From assembly GCA_003254925.1 (NCBI GenBank), contig QANZ01049438.1:9936-73935 (forward strand): 64,000 nucleotides of DNA, given 5' to 3'. Shown here one piece after another: positions 1-10,415 of this stretch (position 1 is the stretch's first letter; every line of letters starts with the position of its first letter). Both the position numbers and the translations under genes were made by a program. The notes under the pieces are model-generated. The model saw nothing but the letters and a program-made list of their open reading frames with translations, was not told the DNA's origin and ran no database searches. Origin of the DNA: Chamaecrista fasciculata. Taxonomy: Eukaryota > Streptophyta > Magnoliopsida > Fabales > Fabaceae.

Positions 1-139
1 GACTTTTTATAGTCTATCTCTCTCTTTATCAAATAAAAAATTGAATATAAAACTTTGATGTGAGAGTGATTGATGGAGAGAGAGATACACTGTAAAAATC
101 TATTGCTTGAGCAATACATTTTTTTATTGAGGAATGATA

Positions 140-770
140 GAAAATTAATGAAATGGACATAAAATAAGACAATCTCAGATATTGTATTTTCTTCAGTTTT
201 CGGTTATTCTGAGTTTGGATATGTTCTATATATGTGGACAATGGTTCTATCTATATTTTTTTGTCAAATTAAAGGATTCCTAAATCTAAAAACGGTAATG
301 TATTGAATGGAAAAAATACAAAATGACCCACATGTATGTATAGGATGGAAAAATATAGGGTTAAAGGGTCAATTTAGTCCTAAATGTATGCTTTAATATT
401 CATTTTGGTCCATTATATTTCAAAATATTCAAATTGCTCCTAAATATTNGAAAATTAATGAAATGACCATAAAATAAGACAATCTCAGATATTGTATTTT
501 CTTCAGTTTTCGATTATTCTGAGTTTGGATATGTTCTATACATGTGGACAATGGTTCTATCTATATTTTTTTGTCAAATTAAAGGACTCCTAAATCTAAT
601 AACGGTAATGTATTGAATAGAAAAAATACAAAATGACCCATGTGTATGTACATGATGGAAAAATATAGGGTTAAAGGGTCATTTTGCCAACATTTAGGAC
701 CAATATGAACATTTTGAAACATAATGGACCAAATGAATATTAGGGCATACATTTTGGATCAAAATGAACC
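140..770. repeat. Direct 233 bp duplication with inverted arms
   Basis: Positions 140-372 and 450-682 are nearly identical direct copies, offset by exactly 310 bp. The sequence after copy 1 (about 374-448) is repeated in inverted orientation after copy 2 (about 683-770), so copy 2 sits between two inverted arms. The arms read like the 'we lack data per base' type of plant terminal repeat, rich in short TTTGGTCC and CCTAAATG words. A single N at 449 lies exactly at the start of the second copy. The layout could be a non-autonomous inverted-repeat element with an internal duplication, or an assembly join inside a repeat. Confidence 0.7.
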
Positions 771-1009
771 GTTGACCAAACATTTTTGTGTTGTTTTGTT
801 ATTTGCTTTATGGTCCTCAAACTATTCTTTGTTATTTTTTTCGTTGGATTTCACAAATAGATGATCCGATTATTGATGACTGGGATTTCGTGTAAGCCCC
901 AAGTTATCATTTACACATGTTAGGGATTGATTAATAAGACCGGTACAAATTTATGAACCAAATTGTATTCTTAAAAATAATTCCAATATTATTTTTATTT
1001 TGACCCATG

Positions 1010-1400
1010 ATCTCATCCACTTGGATTGACCTCTAACCCTTCATCCAAAATTTTCTCATCCTCACGCTTTCCAATACAATATCACACTTTCCAATATCAT
1101 CTCATCTCAATATTATTCCAATCAAAACACAACCAAACACTTATCATCTCATCTTATTATCTTCATCTCATCTCATTATTTCCTACCATTTCTACCGCTA
1201 TACAAATTACAAAAATCCATAAACTTATTTCTACCAACCACAATCATTACATATCCTTTTATATAATTTCATACCCTATTTAACATCATTTTCTCTAAAA
1301 TCACCCAAACACCAATACATCATCTCATCTCATCCAATTAAAAAATAATCTCATCCCATCTATTTGGTTGAACTTGGATTAAAATCATATTGCTCCCAAA
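1010..1400. repeat. C/T-rich, G-poor block, MITE-like
   Basis: The plus strand is strongly depleted of G and is full of CATCTCATCTC-type words. The right edge contains CCCAAACAAACCC, which resembles the end of many plant MITEs. I cannot find a matching left terminus or a target duplication, so this is only a probable repeat. It can be read open over 85 codons, but the biased composition explains that and I do not consider it a gene. Confidence 0.35.
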
Positions 1401-1439
1401 CAAACCCTTATTTTATTCATTTTAAATTGTTTTTTATAA

Positions 1440-1947
1440 GTGAAACCTTAGCAGCCAAGTTCTCTTCCCTCTCTCTTCCTCTGTGAATCTCCACTTCTGG
1501 TGCCGCTCGGCTGCCGCTAATACAGCGGCAGTGGCCTCATTTTCGTGTTTAGGGATGTTTTTTTGTTGTTCTTTCCTCCATTAGGGAGGATCTACTCCCA
1601 GACCTGATAATGAAGAAGAGAACGGGTCAAGAAGATTTTTTCTCTTAGAGAGAGTGAGGGTGTGTTGCCTCGTTCAAAAATCTTCCAAGTTCTCTGATGT
1701 TTAGATATGATATTAGATCTGTCTTGTTGATGTATATTGTAGTATAGGAGTCCTGAATGTTATGTTCTATTTTCTTAGGTGTGATGCCTAGGATTTCTTT
1801 TTTCTCTCCTATACTTATGTATATATGTTCTGTGGAGCGTAGAGCTAGGCTTCCATAGTTAAATCTAGGCCTTATTTGGTCTCCATGATGTATGGTTTTA
1901 TGCCACCCTCTTCATGAATGAATCTTATCTTCGGACAAAAAAAAATA
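1440..1947 (+). mobile_element. 3' tail of a 5'-truncated LINE
   Basis: The stretch ends in ATGAATCTTATCTTCGGACA followed by a run of A (about 1938-1946), the usual look of the 3' end of plant L1-type LINEs. No open reading frame of a reverse transcriptase remains, so at most the 3' untranslated region is present. I infer a short, 5'-truncated insertion. No target duplication was identified. Confidence 0.45.
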
Positions 1948-3044
1948 TATATATTTTTTATTAAAAACAAAAAATATGATTAAAATGTGTTTTGTACTTT
2001 TGCATAATTTTTTGAGATTATTTTTTTTAAAATATTTTCTGAAATAGATTTAAAACAAAAAGTGTCAAAAAATGCTTTTAGTAATATTTCTTAAAATTAA
2101 CTGGCTAATAATATATATATTTTATAATTTTATACAAAATAAACTCTTAAATAATTTCATGTTATTTATAATATTTTTATTAATGAAGTTTATAGAAGTT
2201 TAACATCAACAGCTAGATAATCTCACATCAATACTATTATTTATAGACTAGGGATAAATTAGTTAGGGATCATCATTTAGTTAAAAAAAAAGTTAGGGAT
2301 GATCATTAATAAAGTATACATAAGGTAATTAAATGATTTGTACTCGTATTTGAGCATTATCTAAATTAATCTATATTTTTGGACTCTACAAATAATTAAA
2401 GAGTAAACTAATAATTTGATTGTTGAAAATTATTAATTGACAATTTGACTTCCTAAAGATTGAAATATATAATTTAGTCTTTGAGAAAAATTTAAATAAT
2501 ATACTTTTTAGTCATTTTTATAGACTAAAAAATATACCATTTAATTTTTTTCAAAGACTAAAGAGTATATCAATCTTTCAAGTCGAATCTATTCTAGTGA
2601 ATTTCCCGTCAAATCCACGGCAATGCCCTAAAGTGAGTGTTTCCTAACCTTCAACTATATCTCAACCCATAATATGATGTAGTCCCTAAATGAAACACTA
2701 CCTCTCAATTTTTTATGCCCCGTCATCGTGTCAACAATCACGCCGTCTTGCCATCCTGCCACCTCGCCGTGAGATTTTGGCTGCTCAACCGATGTGAAGG
2801 CAAAGCAAAAATAGAGCAACTATGGTTAATTGTCTGCATTTTGATCGGTATGCTTCAATTATTGAGAGTTGATCATATATGTATATATGTATATATATTA
2901 TAAATTAATTAGATTGTTGTTTGATTTGGATGTTATAAAAAGCATGGAGGATCAACAAAACCAAATTTAAAGCGGAGAGTACTATTGAAGGATCAGTAAA
3001 GGCACAAAAGAAGGACACAATTTCTTTTGAACTTCAGAGATCAC

Positions 3045-3480
3045 AATTTTTTTTTGACTTCGAATCTTTGTTTAATTTGGGTTGTGAGGTTATTGATTTC
3101 TGATATCAGGCCAGGTTGAGATTTGATGGTTTTAACCCAAGTTTTTGTGTACGGGTATAAGTGTGGAGATGATACTATTTGACTAATAATGTTTAAGGTA
3201 ATTTAGTGTAATATCCTCTCACATTATATAGTATACTTTAACTTTCTCTTATTTCTTCAATGTTAGACATTATATAACATTCTTTCTCAAGTTCAATTGG
3301 CTTAGCCTAGTTGTAACTTATCTTATGATCATGCTAGCTCATGTTCCTTTTTTTGAATTGAAGAGGTTTCGGGTCTCTTTTATTTTAGATCTTTTTCTGA
3401 ATCGTATCTGTTTGGATTGTGAGACCATTGGGCTCTGATACTATATTTAGATTTGATAGTTATAACATCCTCTCACATTA
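3045..3480 (-). repeat. Degenerate LTR/PBS-like repeats (TRIM-like)
   Basis: Two direct blocks (about 3090-3135 and 3420-3470) both read, on the minus strand, ATCAAATCTCAA followed by a tRNA-iMet-type primer binding site. The second is the better preserved (the word GGGCTCTGATAC on the plus strand). The same pair occurs in unit 2 at about 14380-14425 and 14705-14750, where the second site is GGGCTCTGATACCAT. I infer a very small, old LTR element present before the duplication. LTR ends and target duplications are not clear. Confidence 0.35.
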
Positions 3481-3827
3481 ACAATTTAATATAATATCGT
3501 CTCACATCATATCTTTTTTAACTTTATTTTGTTTTAACATAGATATTATCTCCTAACATATATAATATCGATGTGGTTGCATGGTCAGCTTTTGAAAGAG
3601 TACCATTTCCTTTAAAAGAAAAGAATTTATACATCAAAATCAGTTACAACTTACAAATCGGTCACTATCAATAAAACTGAAATCACAATAATACATTAGT
3701 TTTCTCTGAATTGGAAACAACAGAAAACAAAAAAAAAACGACAGTTAATGAAAATAGATGTAGTGAGAGATCCCAGGACATATATCTAAATGGCCGTGTG
3801 AGTATGTGAATACTGAATAGAGAGAAA

Positions 3828-4244
3828 TCAAGCAGCAAGTCGAGTAATACACTCTCGTTGAACAGCCTTCATGAGGAGGCTATCATGTTCTAGAACCATC
3901 TGAAGAGGAAGAAAGCCTATTCCATTAGCCATAGCCATCATCATTTTCTTAGTTTCCTCTTTGAACTCTGCGAAATCAACTCTGCCATTCAAGTCATGAT
4001 CAAACTGTGCGAACAGCGAGTGGTACACACGCGCCAACTCATGAGGCTCAGTCTTCACATCAATCCCAAAGTGAGTCTCAAACACACGAAGCCTCTCAAG
4101 TTCCTTCAACATCTCACCGTACGAAAGAAGCCCATCATTGTCTGCATCAAGCGAACCAAACAGATCGCTCACTGAAACATGAAATGCTTCCTCGTCTTCT
4201 ACGAACTTCACAATCGTCGCACCGTCCAAGATTTCTACGCTCAT
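3828..4244 (-). CDS. EF-hand calcium-binding protein, copy 1
   Basis: This is a 138-residue intronless protein with two canonical 12-residue EF-hand loops. The first is at residues 33-44 (Asp33, Asp35, Asp37, Gly38, Ser41, Glu44). The second is at 82-93 (Asp82, Asp84, Asn86, Gly87, Asp90, Glu93). It has no signal peptide or membrane segment, so a cytosolic or nuclear calcium sensor is likely. It resembles a small plant EF-hand family without a well-defined role; I do not know a gene symbol. The start at 4244 is the first in-frame Met and lies about 97 bp downstream of a TATA-like CTATAAA (4341-4347). It differs from copy 2 at only three residues: 26 (Ser here, Arg there), 36 (Asn/Lys) and 132 (Cys/Ser). 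Residue 36 lies inside loop 1 but not at a standard ligand position. Confidence 0.85.
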   Translation of the reverse strand: MSVEILDGATIVKFVEDEEAFHVSVSDLFGSLDADNDGLLSYGEMLKELERLRVFETHFGIDVKTEPHELARVYHSLFAQFDHDLNGRVDFAEFKEETKKMMMAMANGIGFLPLQMVLEHDSLLMKAVQRECITRLAA

Positions 4245-4340
4245 CTTTGATTAGCTTTTCAGTAATAATCACACAAAACTTGCCTAATTGAGAAGGAATT
4301 TGAATATTTGTTTCTCTGGATTTGACGAGAGGGTAATGCA

Positions 4341-4347
4341 TTTATAG
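4341..4347 (-). promoter_or_regulatory. TATA box of EF-hand copy 1
   Basis: CTATAAA on the minus strand, about 97 bp upstream of the start codon. The same word lies at 15622-15628 upstream of copy 2, about 112 bp from its start, in otherwise alignable sequence. Confidence 0.55.
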
Positions 4348-4349
4348 GA

Positions 4350-5167
4350 TGAATGAACAATATTGTCGGTTGCGTAGAAAGTACTCTCAAATTGAAAGGG
4401 CAGTCGTAGGTAGTTTTCTTGCAGCTCAGGTTTGTTAAAAAAGTGGTCTTGTCAAAGATCCATAACGTCTCATGTTTTGTGACCATTGGTTCAAAGTCAA
4501 ACTCTCGTCCCATAGTTTAGACTTTCCAACAGAAAATAAAAAATGCACTAACTTGGTCATTGTTTGGTTGCCATTTGCATGCGCGTGACGGTTAGAACTT
4601 AGAAATTAAATATTAAATTAAATATAATAATATATATTAGTGTCTCGACAGAAAAGTGACATCAATACATGCCAAGTTTATTATAAAGAATGACCCAGTT
4701 TTTGAAAGTTCGAATCATATAAATATAAATATGTATATATATGGCATTTTTTTTATGTTCATATGAAATAAATAATATAAAAATAAACTTTCAGAAAAAT
4801 TATGCGACATCTTATAATCGGTGAATCACATGGCAAAGAATTATATATAAATAAACCTTAGTTTATTAATTTTTAATTATAAAACTTCCACCAAATAGTA
4901 TTTATATTGACTGTGATTTTCAATAGATTCAGTAATGTTGATCCCACAATATGTCTGAGCTAGAAGATTTCTTGGGTTATTGATATATTGTTCAAATAAT
5001 GTGTGCTTTAAATTAAAGGGATTTTTCTGTTGGTGGAAATTTGTGGAGCACGGTGAACGCGGTGTTCTACGTTTTGTGAGTCGGTGGGCTTCCAAAAATC
5101 CGTTGGCTTGTCGGAGTTTGAAGGTCCAACCAAAGAGGTATGTATGGTTTCTTCTTGTTCATTTTAA
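4350..5167. other. EF-hand copy 1 upstream region
   Basis: AT-rich non-coding sequence that aligns in part with the upstream region of copy 2 (15630-16340). It probably contains the promoter and 5' flank. I see no gene in it. Confidence 0.5.
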
Positions 5168-5177
5168 TTTTTATTAA

Positions 5178-5502
5178 AAAAAAATATGATTAAAATGTGT
5201 TTTGTACTTTTGCATAACTTTTTTGAGAATATTTTTTAAAAATATTTTCTGAAATAGATTTAAAGCAAAAAGTGTCAAAAAAATGCTTTTAGTATTTCTT
5301 AAAATTAACTATTAATATATATTTTATAATTTTACACGAAAATAAACTCTTAAATAATTTCATGTTATTAATATTATTTTTATTACAGTTTATATAAGTT
5401 TAACATCAATAGCTTAACAATAGATAATGTCACATTAGGGCCTTTATGGTCTTTGAGCCCGTTTTTTAAAAAAATAAAATCTCACATTAATACTATTATT
5501 TA
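5178..5502. repeat. Start of EF-hand unit 2, before the insertion
   Basis: This block repeats the left edge of unit 1 (1966-2260) and also overlaps by about 205 bp with the block at 13133-13345. It contains the TTTATGGTCTTTGAGCCCG insertion flanked by TCACAT-type repeats (5422-5435 and about 5474-5487), as 13260-13339 does. It is therefore the severed left end of unit 2. The overlap with 13133-13345 is too long for a transposon target duplication. Confidence 0.75.
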
Positions 5503-5762
5503 AAGACAAAAAGGTTACGTGATTTGATCCATTTTCAGATAGGGTCTATGTGGTTTAAAATGTGTCAAATAAGAGTATGTGGTTTACTCCGTTAACAAAA
5601 AGGGTCATTAGGTATATTTCCGTCCAAAATTTGACAGATATTTTGGTTAAAATACTATTTTAAGAGTCTAACTATTATTTTTATGCGTTTGACTCCCAAT
5701 TTGTTTGAGAAGACTTTGACGAAAAAAAAAATTTTGTAGTAATAAACGAAATTTCACCCTTC

Positions 5763-5768
<6 letters not shown>

Positions 5769-5803
<35 letters not shown>
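5769..5803 (+). repeat. (TC)n microsatellite
   Basis: A pure TC tract inside the left terminal inverted repeat. The right arm has only a short, interrupted CT tract at 12832-12852, so the left tract has expanded. Confidence 0.9.
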
Positions 5804-5807
<4 letters not shown>

Positions 5808-5899
5808 GGGTCTAATTTTAAGACCCTGCACATCAAATGTGAGAACCACGTGTTGTATCTAATACTCAAGTGGTTAAGTAGAAATAGAACTTTTGTAAC

Positions 5900-6766
5900 A
5901 AAGATACCTGAAGTAGAGGCCTCATCGCCTTTCTTCTGTTTCTTTAGATCTTCCATATACAATTTGCAATTCCTCTTCCAGTGTCCTGGCTTTTGACAGA
6001 AAAAGCAAATTGCATCCTTTGCGGGCTTTGCCTTCTTGGCAGGTTGTGGATTGGGCTTGGTCACTGGCTTGGTCTCACCATCCATGACGTCAGCCTTCCT
6101 CTTTCCTTTGCCCTTCCCTTTCCCTTGGTCTTTCTGAGCTATCAGGACTGTTGCAGGCGCCCTTTTCATGGATGCTTCAACAGCCTTAAGCATCATATGC
6201 AGCTCAGAAACTGATTTCTCCATTCCACTCATCTTAAACTCCATGACAAACTGGTCATAAGCTTTAGACAGCGAGCTTAGGATCAAATCCGTCGCAAGCT
6301 CTGGAGTAATGGGAAATCCCAGCCTACCAAGGTGATCTATGTACCTCTTCATCTCCAAGATATGGGTACTTACGGATTCACCTTCAGCCATCTTGCAAGA
6401 GTGTAGAGCCTTAGTGGTCTCATACCTCTCTCGCCTAACTTGTTGCTGAAACATTTCCCTGAGACGTTTAAACATCTCAAAGGGCATCAACCTTTCCAAG
6501 TCTTTTCGCAACTCTGGAACCATTGTTTCTAGCATCAGGTAAGAGACCTCCAAAGAGTCATTCAAGTGCTTCTCGTAAGCATCCTTTTGAACTTTTGGAG
6601 CGTCTTTGGCAGGCTCTTTAGGGATAGGTTTATCCAGGACATAAAGCTTCCTTTGTTGGGTGAGAACAATTCTCAACTTGAAAAACCAAACAAGGAAGTT
6701 TGTCCTATTTAATTTATCCTTCTTAAGGATAGATCGCAGTGAAAACGTTGAACTAACATTTGCCAT
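5900..6766 (-). pseudogene. Copia gag, 3'-truncated
   Basis: The reading frame encodes about 288 residues of a Ty1/Copia Gag polyprotein. The UBN2-type capsid region is followed by a basic Lys/Gly-rich linker (about 210-250) and a CCHC zinc knuckle, Cys254-x2-Cys-x4-His-x4-Cys267. After about residue 288 the frame runs out of the element into the inverted repeat and its GA tract, ending at 5681 with a repeated Glu-Arg stretch that is not gag. Protease, integrase and reverse transcriptase are absent downstream. The start at 6766 follows a long leader from the primer binding site at 8222-8238. The gene is intact in frame but cut, so it is a remnant. Confidence 0.85.
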
Positions 6767-8221
6767 TTGATTCTACAATTTAGATATGAAAGTTTATTTA
6801 GCAAAATATTTCCACCATTTTATAAAACCCAGAAAATTATTATTAGTGGCTAAGATCCATATTTCACCAAAGTTTACCGTCGCGGAGGCGATCATGCACC
6901 CTTTGGTTATTTAGGTAGGTAACTCTTTACCAATCACATCTTATGTGATTCTTAGATCTTTATGGGACTGTATCATCATATGATACATATTATGGCATGT
7001 TTATCCCATCTAATGCCTTAAGGTCCAAAACCGTTTTGATAACCTTATTAAGTCGCACAATAAAACTTGTGAATAGGCAAATTCAAAACAATGAGGCAAA
7101 AGCCCAACCAAATTTGATCAAGGCCCATTGAACACGTGTCGCGGAGGCGATCACCGCATTCAATAAACCAAGACTTCAAAGAGGCACTGCGTTGAAAATC
7201 CATTCACCCGTGTCTCCTCAAGGTAAAAGTGGGTACGTGCAGCGGAGGCTGTCACCGCCCCACGATGAACAAGAGGATAACAGGGTTGTTTTATTGATGG
7301 CATTAAAACTTAAGATTTTAAAAGGGTTCAATTTTAAATTGTTCCGTTTTGGTTCAATTTTAAATCCAATTTAAACGAGTTGTGCTTATGTATCATATAC
7401 ATATTCACGAACTTTGTATCTCATACAAAATCCTATTCTCGTATCGTATACGTATTTGTTTATGGAGAGCGAAAATTGTTTGCATGTTAAACGCAGCCCT
7501 AAAACATACATCTAGCGCAGATTGCATCACATACAAAATTCTAAATGCATAAAATAAACGTGTTTAGATATGGCCCATCTACCCTAAATTCCCTCAAGCC
7601 AATGAGAGAACTTTTCTAAAAAGAAAAGAAAATTACATTGGGAAAGCCTCAGTTACATTGAGGTGAAAAATAAAAAAAAATTTACATTCAGAAATTTAGG
7701 GAGACGACACGCAGGCCGTATTTACCATAAATAAAACCTAGAGCCATATCCAACACCATACCCATACATGAACAATTCATATATTAAAAGTCACAACACA
7801 AACACAACAAAACAATTTAATTGTGGTTCTTTAGAGCTTGTGCAATTTAACATGCCTCTTAAAATTTGGTATTGTGCCAATAATTATAATTCAAGAATCA
7901 AATTCAAGAATTCGAATTATTGGTCTAAAATTATTAAATTCTTAATTTAAAATTTCGACTTCCCTTATAATATTATAATTAAAACAATTTTAATCAAAAA
8001 TATATATAAGAGTCGACCAACACCCAAAATTTCAAGAAAAATTCTTTAAATCAATCCAATTGATTTCCTATGTATCAAATACATAATCTTGCACCAATCT
8101 TTTAGATTTAGTTCGAAAATCATGTGGTGGGTTTTCGCAAATCTTTAAGCATGTGATTAAAACTATAAACATCAAACATACATCACATGTATATCACACA
8201 ACTAGTATAAACATACAATTA
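6767..8221 (-). other. Copia 5' leader between PBS and gag
   Basis: This is about 1.45 kb of non-coding sequence between the primer binding site and gag, long for a Copia leader. It contains three copies of a GC-rich 16-mer of the form GTCGCGGAGGCGATCA, at 6879-6894, 7138-7153 and (variant) 7239-7254. I see no gene in it. Confidence 0.6.
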
Positions 8222-8238
8222 GCGTGGCTCTGATACCA
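8222..8238 (-). promoter_or_regulatory. Primer binding site of the Copia element
   Basis: On the minus strand the sequence reads TGGTATCAGAGCCACGC, complementary to the 3' end of initiator methionine tRNA, the standard primer of plant Copia elements. It starts one base after the end of the LTR (8240). Confidence 0.9.
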
Positions 8239-8239
8239 C

Positions 8240-10366
8240 TGTTGGGAAATCACAGAGGGAGCGCAGCGGAAGAAAATTAAAAATTTTGGACTAAAACGCA
8301 AATAAAACTAAAAGCTAACTCTGTGATTCCTTCCAGGATCCACTAACTATGTTTATACCAGATAAGAAAAGATGTTTACCTAGTTTTGATCGGTGACTTA
8401 TCGTATTCGCGAATTTGAGAAGTCCACAGAGTGTCCTTCCTCTACCAGTAATCCACACGAGCAGTTTGGCAGATGCCTAGGTGCTAGCCTCCTTCACTTC
8501 TTCCCAAGTGAAAACGGGAACTATATCTATGATTCTTGAATAATCAAGAAGTGTTCTTGATTATCAAGATTGATTGGGATTGGCGATTTTCTCACTCTCT
8601 ATAGAGCTCTAGGCGAAATTCTTAGTCTGACTAAGAATTGATCTGTGTTGTGAGTTATCTCTGAGATAGGCACCTAGAGCCTCTATTTATAGTGTTCTCA
8701 TTCCTAGTTTTAGGGAATCCTAATCCAATTAGGATATCTCTAAGATATGGGATATCTTTTAGATATCTCAAAATATCTTTTGATTTATAATATTAAACTT
8801 AATATTATAATTCAAAAATAAAGGCCCAATTCGAATTTGACTATCCAAGATCAAATCTTGAGATCAAATCTTAATTTGCTCAAATCCTATTGGTTGGAAT
8901 GAGTCATGAGATTTTGATTTTATAATTTAAATATTACTTTAATAATTAAATATAAAAATCGACTTTAGCCTAGACCCAAACTCTAAAATGCAAGATCAAA
9001 TCTTCCATCCCAAGAAAGGGGGTAGGCGAAATTCTCATGGAGTTTTTGGAGGAATTTTATAACAACCCAAACTCCTTAGGTAGTTATAACTAATTCCTAA
9101 CAATTTTGAATAAAAGAATTACCTTAATATCTTTTAATTCAAATCCTATATCTTTTCCAAAAGATATTTATCTTATCTTTATTTAATTAATAAAAACAAT
9201 TTCTATTAATAAAAATAAAGATAATGAGGCGCCACCCTCATCCTTATGTTTCCCAATTTTAGTGAATTTAATAAATCAATAATTCCCTAATTTTTAGGAA
9301 ACTTATTTAATTTATTTATTCACTAATATTTTAATTGTAAAACTATTTAACAATTAATTTAAATTTAAATTTGTCCAACAAATTTAAAACCTCAATCATA
9401 GATATTTATTTAAGACAAGATTTAATGTCCTAAGACATTTAACTATGTCCTAAATTGTGTCACCTAAGTGACTCACGAATTAACCCTAATTCGTGTCCCA
9501 AAAATTAGCATCTTGATCCTGCTCATGTGTGACCCAGCAGGCCTCACGTGAAGTTGGCAGCAAATCATCTTAATGATTCACAAGTTGTGAGCGGACTCTA
9601 GCAAGCCATCACAACTACCCAAAACACGGGAGTTATCGCTTTAACGACTTTAACGATTTAACCTAAATACCACCTTGTCATAATTCCTATTGTCTCACGA
9701 TATTTTGGTCATGGATCAGGCACGGGAATGTCATCCAAAATCCAAACCACAACTTTCTCGATTTCCTGAGTTAGTCCCAATTCCCAGCGTGGCCACGCAT
9801 TTCTTGGACAGACTCATCGAGGGCGCCAGTTAAATATCTCTCATCTTAAATGAGGGACAAAATCCCATCTTGGTCAACCACATTCCTTTGCACGGTAATC
9901 AACCAAACCCGTACCTAGCCTGTATGGCTACCCTGCTACGGGTAACGTTGGACTAGGCCAAAGTTTGACAACTACAATGCCGGAATAGTCAAGACCTCAG
10001 GTCTAAGGCTATCGTGACAGGTGTACAGGAGAGGCTCGCTTATGACTAAACCCATGCAGGACTCTCCGGGTCGGTCCAGCAATTTGTAACCCTTACAAAA
10101 TTGCACCATGACTCTCGAGAAGCATCTAGTGCATGTATCTCTATACACCGAGGTCATGCTGGTCTTAGTTCATTTACGTTCCCACGTGAATGATCGACCA
10201 GGGACAGTTTTAGATTAATTATCTTATAATTAATCAAGGACGCTATCATAGTAAACACGCTAATAATATGATAACAACATAATTTATCTCTATAAATTAA
10301 TCAAAAATATATATGTTCAAATAACACATAAATAAAATGATTGGCCCTAGGGCACAATCTCCATCA
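8240..10366 (-). repeat. Complete Copia LTR, shared between two partial elements
   Basis: Read on the minus strand the LTR starts TGATGGAGATTGTGCCC at 10366 and ends TTTCCCAACA at 8240, a length of 2127 bp. A polypurine tract precedes it (10367-10378) and a primer binding site follows it (8222-8238). It therefore acts as the 3' LTR of the RT-bearing part and the 5' LTR of the gag-bearing part. A TATA box (CTATAAATAG, 8683-8692) marks the U3 promoter, leaving about 400 bp of R-U5. Confidence 0.85.
8683..8692 (-). promoter_or_regulatory. TATA box in Copia LTR
   Basis: CTATAAATAG on the minus strand, about 440 bp before the LTR end, consistent with an LTR promoter driving gag. Confidence 0.65.
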
Positions 10367-10378
10367 AACTCCCACTTG
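10367..10378 (-). promoter_or_regulatory. Polypurine tract
   Basis: CAAGTGGGAGTT on the minus strand directly abuts the TG of the LTR and follows the RNase H frame. It is the expected plus-strand primer of an LTR retrotransposon. Confidence 0.8.
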
Positions 10379-10415
10379 CTCTAGGGTACAATCATTAATT
10401 AAATCGTTCCTACAC

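Larger units (their letters stand above)
1955..5177. repeat. Tandem segmental duplication, unit 1 (EF-hand unit)
   Basis: This ~3.2 kb unit matches about 13130-16340 along nearly its whole length: a shared AT-rich left block (1966-2310), the region around 2590-3600, the EF-hand gene, its promoter, and a shared right end (GGTGGGCTTCCAA at 5084 and 16275). A further copy of the left block begins immediately to the right, at about 5168-5178, so the two units were originally head to tail. Unit 1 lacks a 52 bp insertion seen in both later copies of the left block and has a different sequence at 2710-2850. Confidence 0.85.

Noticed and set aside
1026-1283. 85-codon frame in the C/T-rich block
   Set aside because: Biased composition removes stop codons by chance; no coding signs.
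5681-5900. Glu-Arg repeat at the end of the gag frame
   Set aside because: It is the (TC)n tract of the terminal inverted repeat read through, not gag protein.
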